Below are positions 5,879 through 6,524 of a stretch of 6,524 bases of DNA, in pieces (position 1 is the first letter of the stretch; every line of letters begins with the position of its first letter). Source of the stretch: an uncultured Oscillochloris sp. (lineage in GTDB: Bacteria > Chloroflexota > Chloroflexia > Chloroflexales > Chloroflexaceae); NCBI GenBank assembly GCA_903877945.1, contig CAIRFY010000006.1, positions 1 through 6,524 on the forward strand, in the 5' to 3' direction. The notes under the pieces were generated by a model. That model was not told the origin of the DNA, ran no database searches, and saw only the letters and a list, made by a program, of their open reading frames with translations. Position numbers and translations under genes: made by a program.

Positions 5879-6403
5879 ATGATGCGTCTCTTTCCTCACC
5901 GATCAGTTCGCCTCACGATTCATCTCCTGCTTGTGATGACCATCCTGGTTGGCCATATCCCACTGGCCGCAGTCGCTGTAGCAGCCTCCGCTCATCCTCA
6001 ACCCCCCAGCAGCGCACAACGCTCGCCTCAGGTGCGCCCGGAGCGAACACGTGCGCTGGCTTCCGTAGCCAGCCAGCCAGCACGAGCCTATCGCGTACCG
6101 GCTTTTGTTTTGCAGGAAAGCCAGGCCGTCAACATTACGGAGACCGGGTTTGTGCCGACGATCATCACGGTTGTGCCTGGCACCCAGATCGTATGGACGA
6201 ATCAGACAACGACGACTCAGCAGATCGAGGTCGCAGCAGCCACATATTCGGTGTATCTCCCGCTGATCGCTCGCTCGTCACCATCTACGGCGGCGATGCC
6301 CGGAGTGCGAGGCGGCCATTCCGCAGTGAGCGCCGCATCACCCGTGTGGTCCAGTAATCCGATTGTGCCTCAGGCGACGGTGACGTATTGTTTGCGTTCA
6401 TAA
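5879..6403 (+). CDS. Secreted cupredoxin-like protein, probably C-terminally truncated
   Basis: The 174-residue product begins with a basic stretch, then a hydrophobic segment (about 12-37) ending ASA-H at 36-39, a likely signal peptide cleavage site. A Pro/Arg/Ala-rich linker (40-75) follows, then VNITETGFVPTIITVVPGT and QIVWTNQT (84-110), the strand pattern of the N-terminal half of blue-copper (cupredoxin) folds. The place where such proteins carry the first His ligand after WTN has Gln/Thr, and no Cys-His-Met ligand cluster follows, so copper binding is doubtful. YSVYLPLIAR (123-132) matches the YLPL motif common in secreted Chloroflexota proteins. The end (PQATVTYCLRS) breaks off where a second cupredoxin half would be expected, next to the IS607-type start; truncation by that insertion is inferred. 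The ATG at 5879 has GAGGT (5869-5873) at 5-nt spacing and puts the signal peptide at the N-terminus, unlike the TTG at 5846. Specific function unknown. Confidence 0.7.
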   Translation: MMRLFPHRSVRLTIHLLLVMTILVGHIPLAAVAVAASAHPQPPSSAQRSPQVRPERTRALASVASQPARAYRVPAFVLQESQAVNITETGFVPTIITVVPGTQIVWTNQTTTTQQIEVAAATYSVYLPLIARSSPSTAAMPGVRGGHSAVSAASPVWSSNPIVPQATVTYCLRS

Positions 6404-6442
6404 GAACCATTGCGTTTTGTTACGTTTTGTTGCGTCTTATGG

Positions 6443-6448
6443 TACAAT
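6443..6448 (+). promoter_or_regulatory. -10 element of a probably leaderless recombinase transcript
   Basis: TACAAT (5 of 6 to consensus) ends six bases before the ATG at 6455, so the expected transcription start coincides with the A of the start codon. No Shine-Dalgarno exists between it and the ATG. The -35 region (TTACGT, 6420-6425) is poor and lies in the decamer repeats. Confidence 0.45.
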
Positions 6449-6454
6449 TGTGCC

Positions 6455-6524
6455 ATGAAACTCAGCGAGTATGCACAAAAGGTTGGGGTTCGTTACGAAA
6501 CGGCATGGCGCTGGTTTAAGGCGG
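6455..6524 (+). CDS. tnpA: IS607-family serine recombinase/resolvase TnpA, N-terminus (partial)
   Basis: Twenty-three codons are present, beginning MKLSEYAQKVGVRYETAWRW, then FKA at the window edge. This is the characteristic N-terminal MerR-like helix-turn-helix of IS607 transposases, in which a DNA-binding domain precedes the serine recombinase catalytic domain. The catalytic Ser is not in the window. The protein catalyses site-specific excision and insertion with little target specificity; in full elements it is followed by tnpB (RNA-guided nuclease). Identification rests on the N-terminal motif only, but it is distinctive. Confidence 0.85.
   Translation, partial: MKLSEYAQKVGVRYETAWRWFKA

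Larger units (their letters stand above)
6413..6524 (+). mobile_element. Left part of an IS607-family insertion sequence (boundary approximate)
   Basis: The element is recognised from its recombinase start at 6455. Upstream are three 10-bp-phased units, CGTTTTGTTA (6413), CGTTTTGTTG (6423) and CGTCTTATGG (6433), one per helical turn, as expected of a binding site for the recombinase or its repressor function. IS607 elements lack terminal inverted repeats and target duplications, so the exact left end cannot be fixed; it should lie between the end of the secreted-protein frame (about 6390) and 6413. The rest, probably including tnpB, lies beyond the window. Confidence 0.6.

Overview
The window looks like chromosomal DNA of a filamentous Chloroflexota bacterium (Chloroflexus/Roseiflexus type). 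This is inferred from protein character (a secreted protein with the YLPL surface-protein motif, a tandem universal stress protein), GC-rich coding DNA, and short tandem-repeat arrays in almost every intergenic gap. No rRNA or marker gene is present, so the assignment is tentative.

Left half, minus strand: a branched-chain amino acid operon, ilvD (2019-3704) followed by ilvB (119-1861). Acetolactate synthase (IlvB) makes the acetohydroxy acid and dihydroxy-acid dehydratase (IlvD) makes the 2-keto acid precursor of Val, Ile and Leu. IlvN and IlvC, which act with and between them, are not in the window; they may lie beyond the left edge. A 16-bp tandem repeat begins exactly at the ilvB stop codon.

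The most interesting part is the roughly 340-nt leader of ilvD. On the minus strand it has, in order: a sigma70-type promoter (4050-4078), a 30-codon ORF (3921-4013) whose residues 8-19 are 10/12 Ile/Leu/Val, a GC-rich hairpin with a T tract (3868-3894), and an alternative pairing that would destroy that hairpin. This is the full architecture of a ribosome-mediated transcription attenuator. Between attenuator and ilvD lies a pair of inverted heptanucleotide arrays (3721-3851) that could fold into a long hairpin just ahead of the ilvD ribosome binding site.

Middle: a 116-bp MITE-like element (4098-4213) with 18-bp terminal inverted repeats and a perfect 10-bp target duplication sits just upstream of the ilv promoter. 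On the plus strand follows a two-domain universal stress protein (4344-5255), then a 35-copy octanucleotide array (5304-5583) and a nested palindromic element with TA-flanked ends (5589-5690).

Right end, plus strand: a strong promoter bracketed by an 8-bp inverted repeat drives a short secreted cupredoxin-like protein (5879-6403). It appears cut short where an IS607-family element begins; the N-terminus of that element's serine recombinase (6455-6524) runs off the edge.
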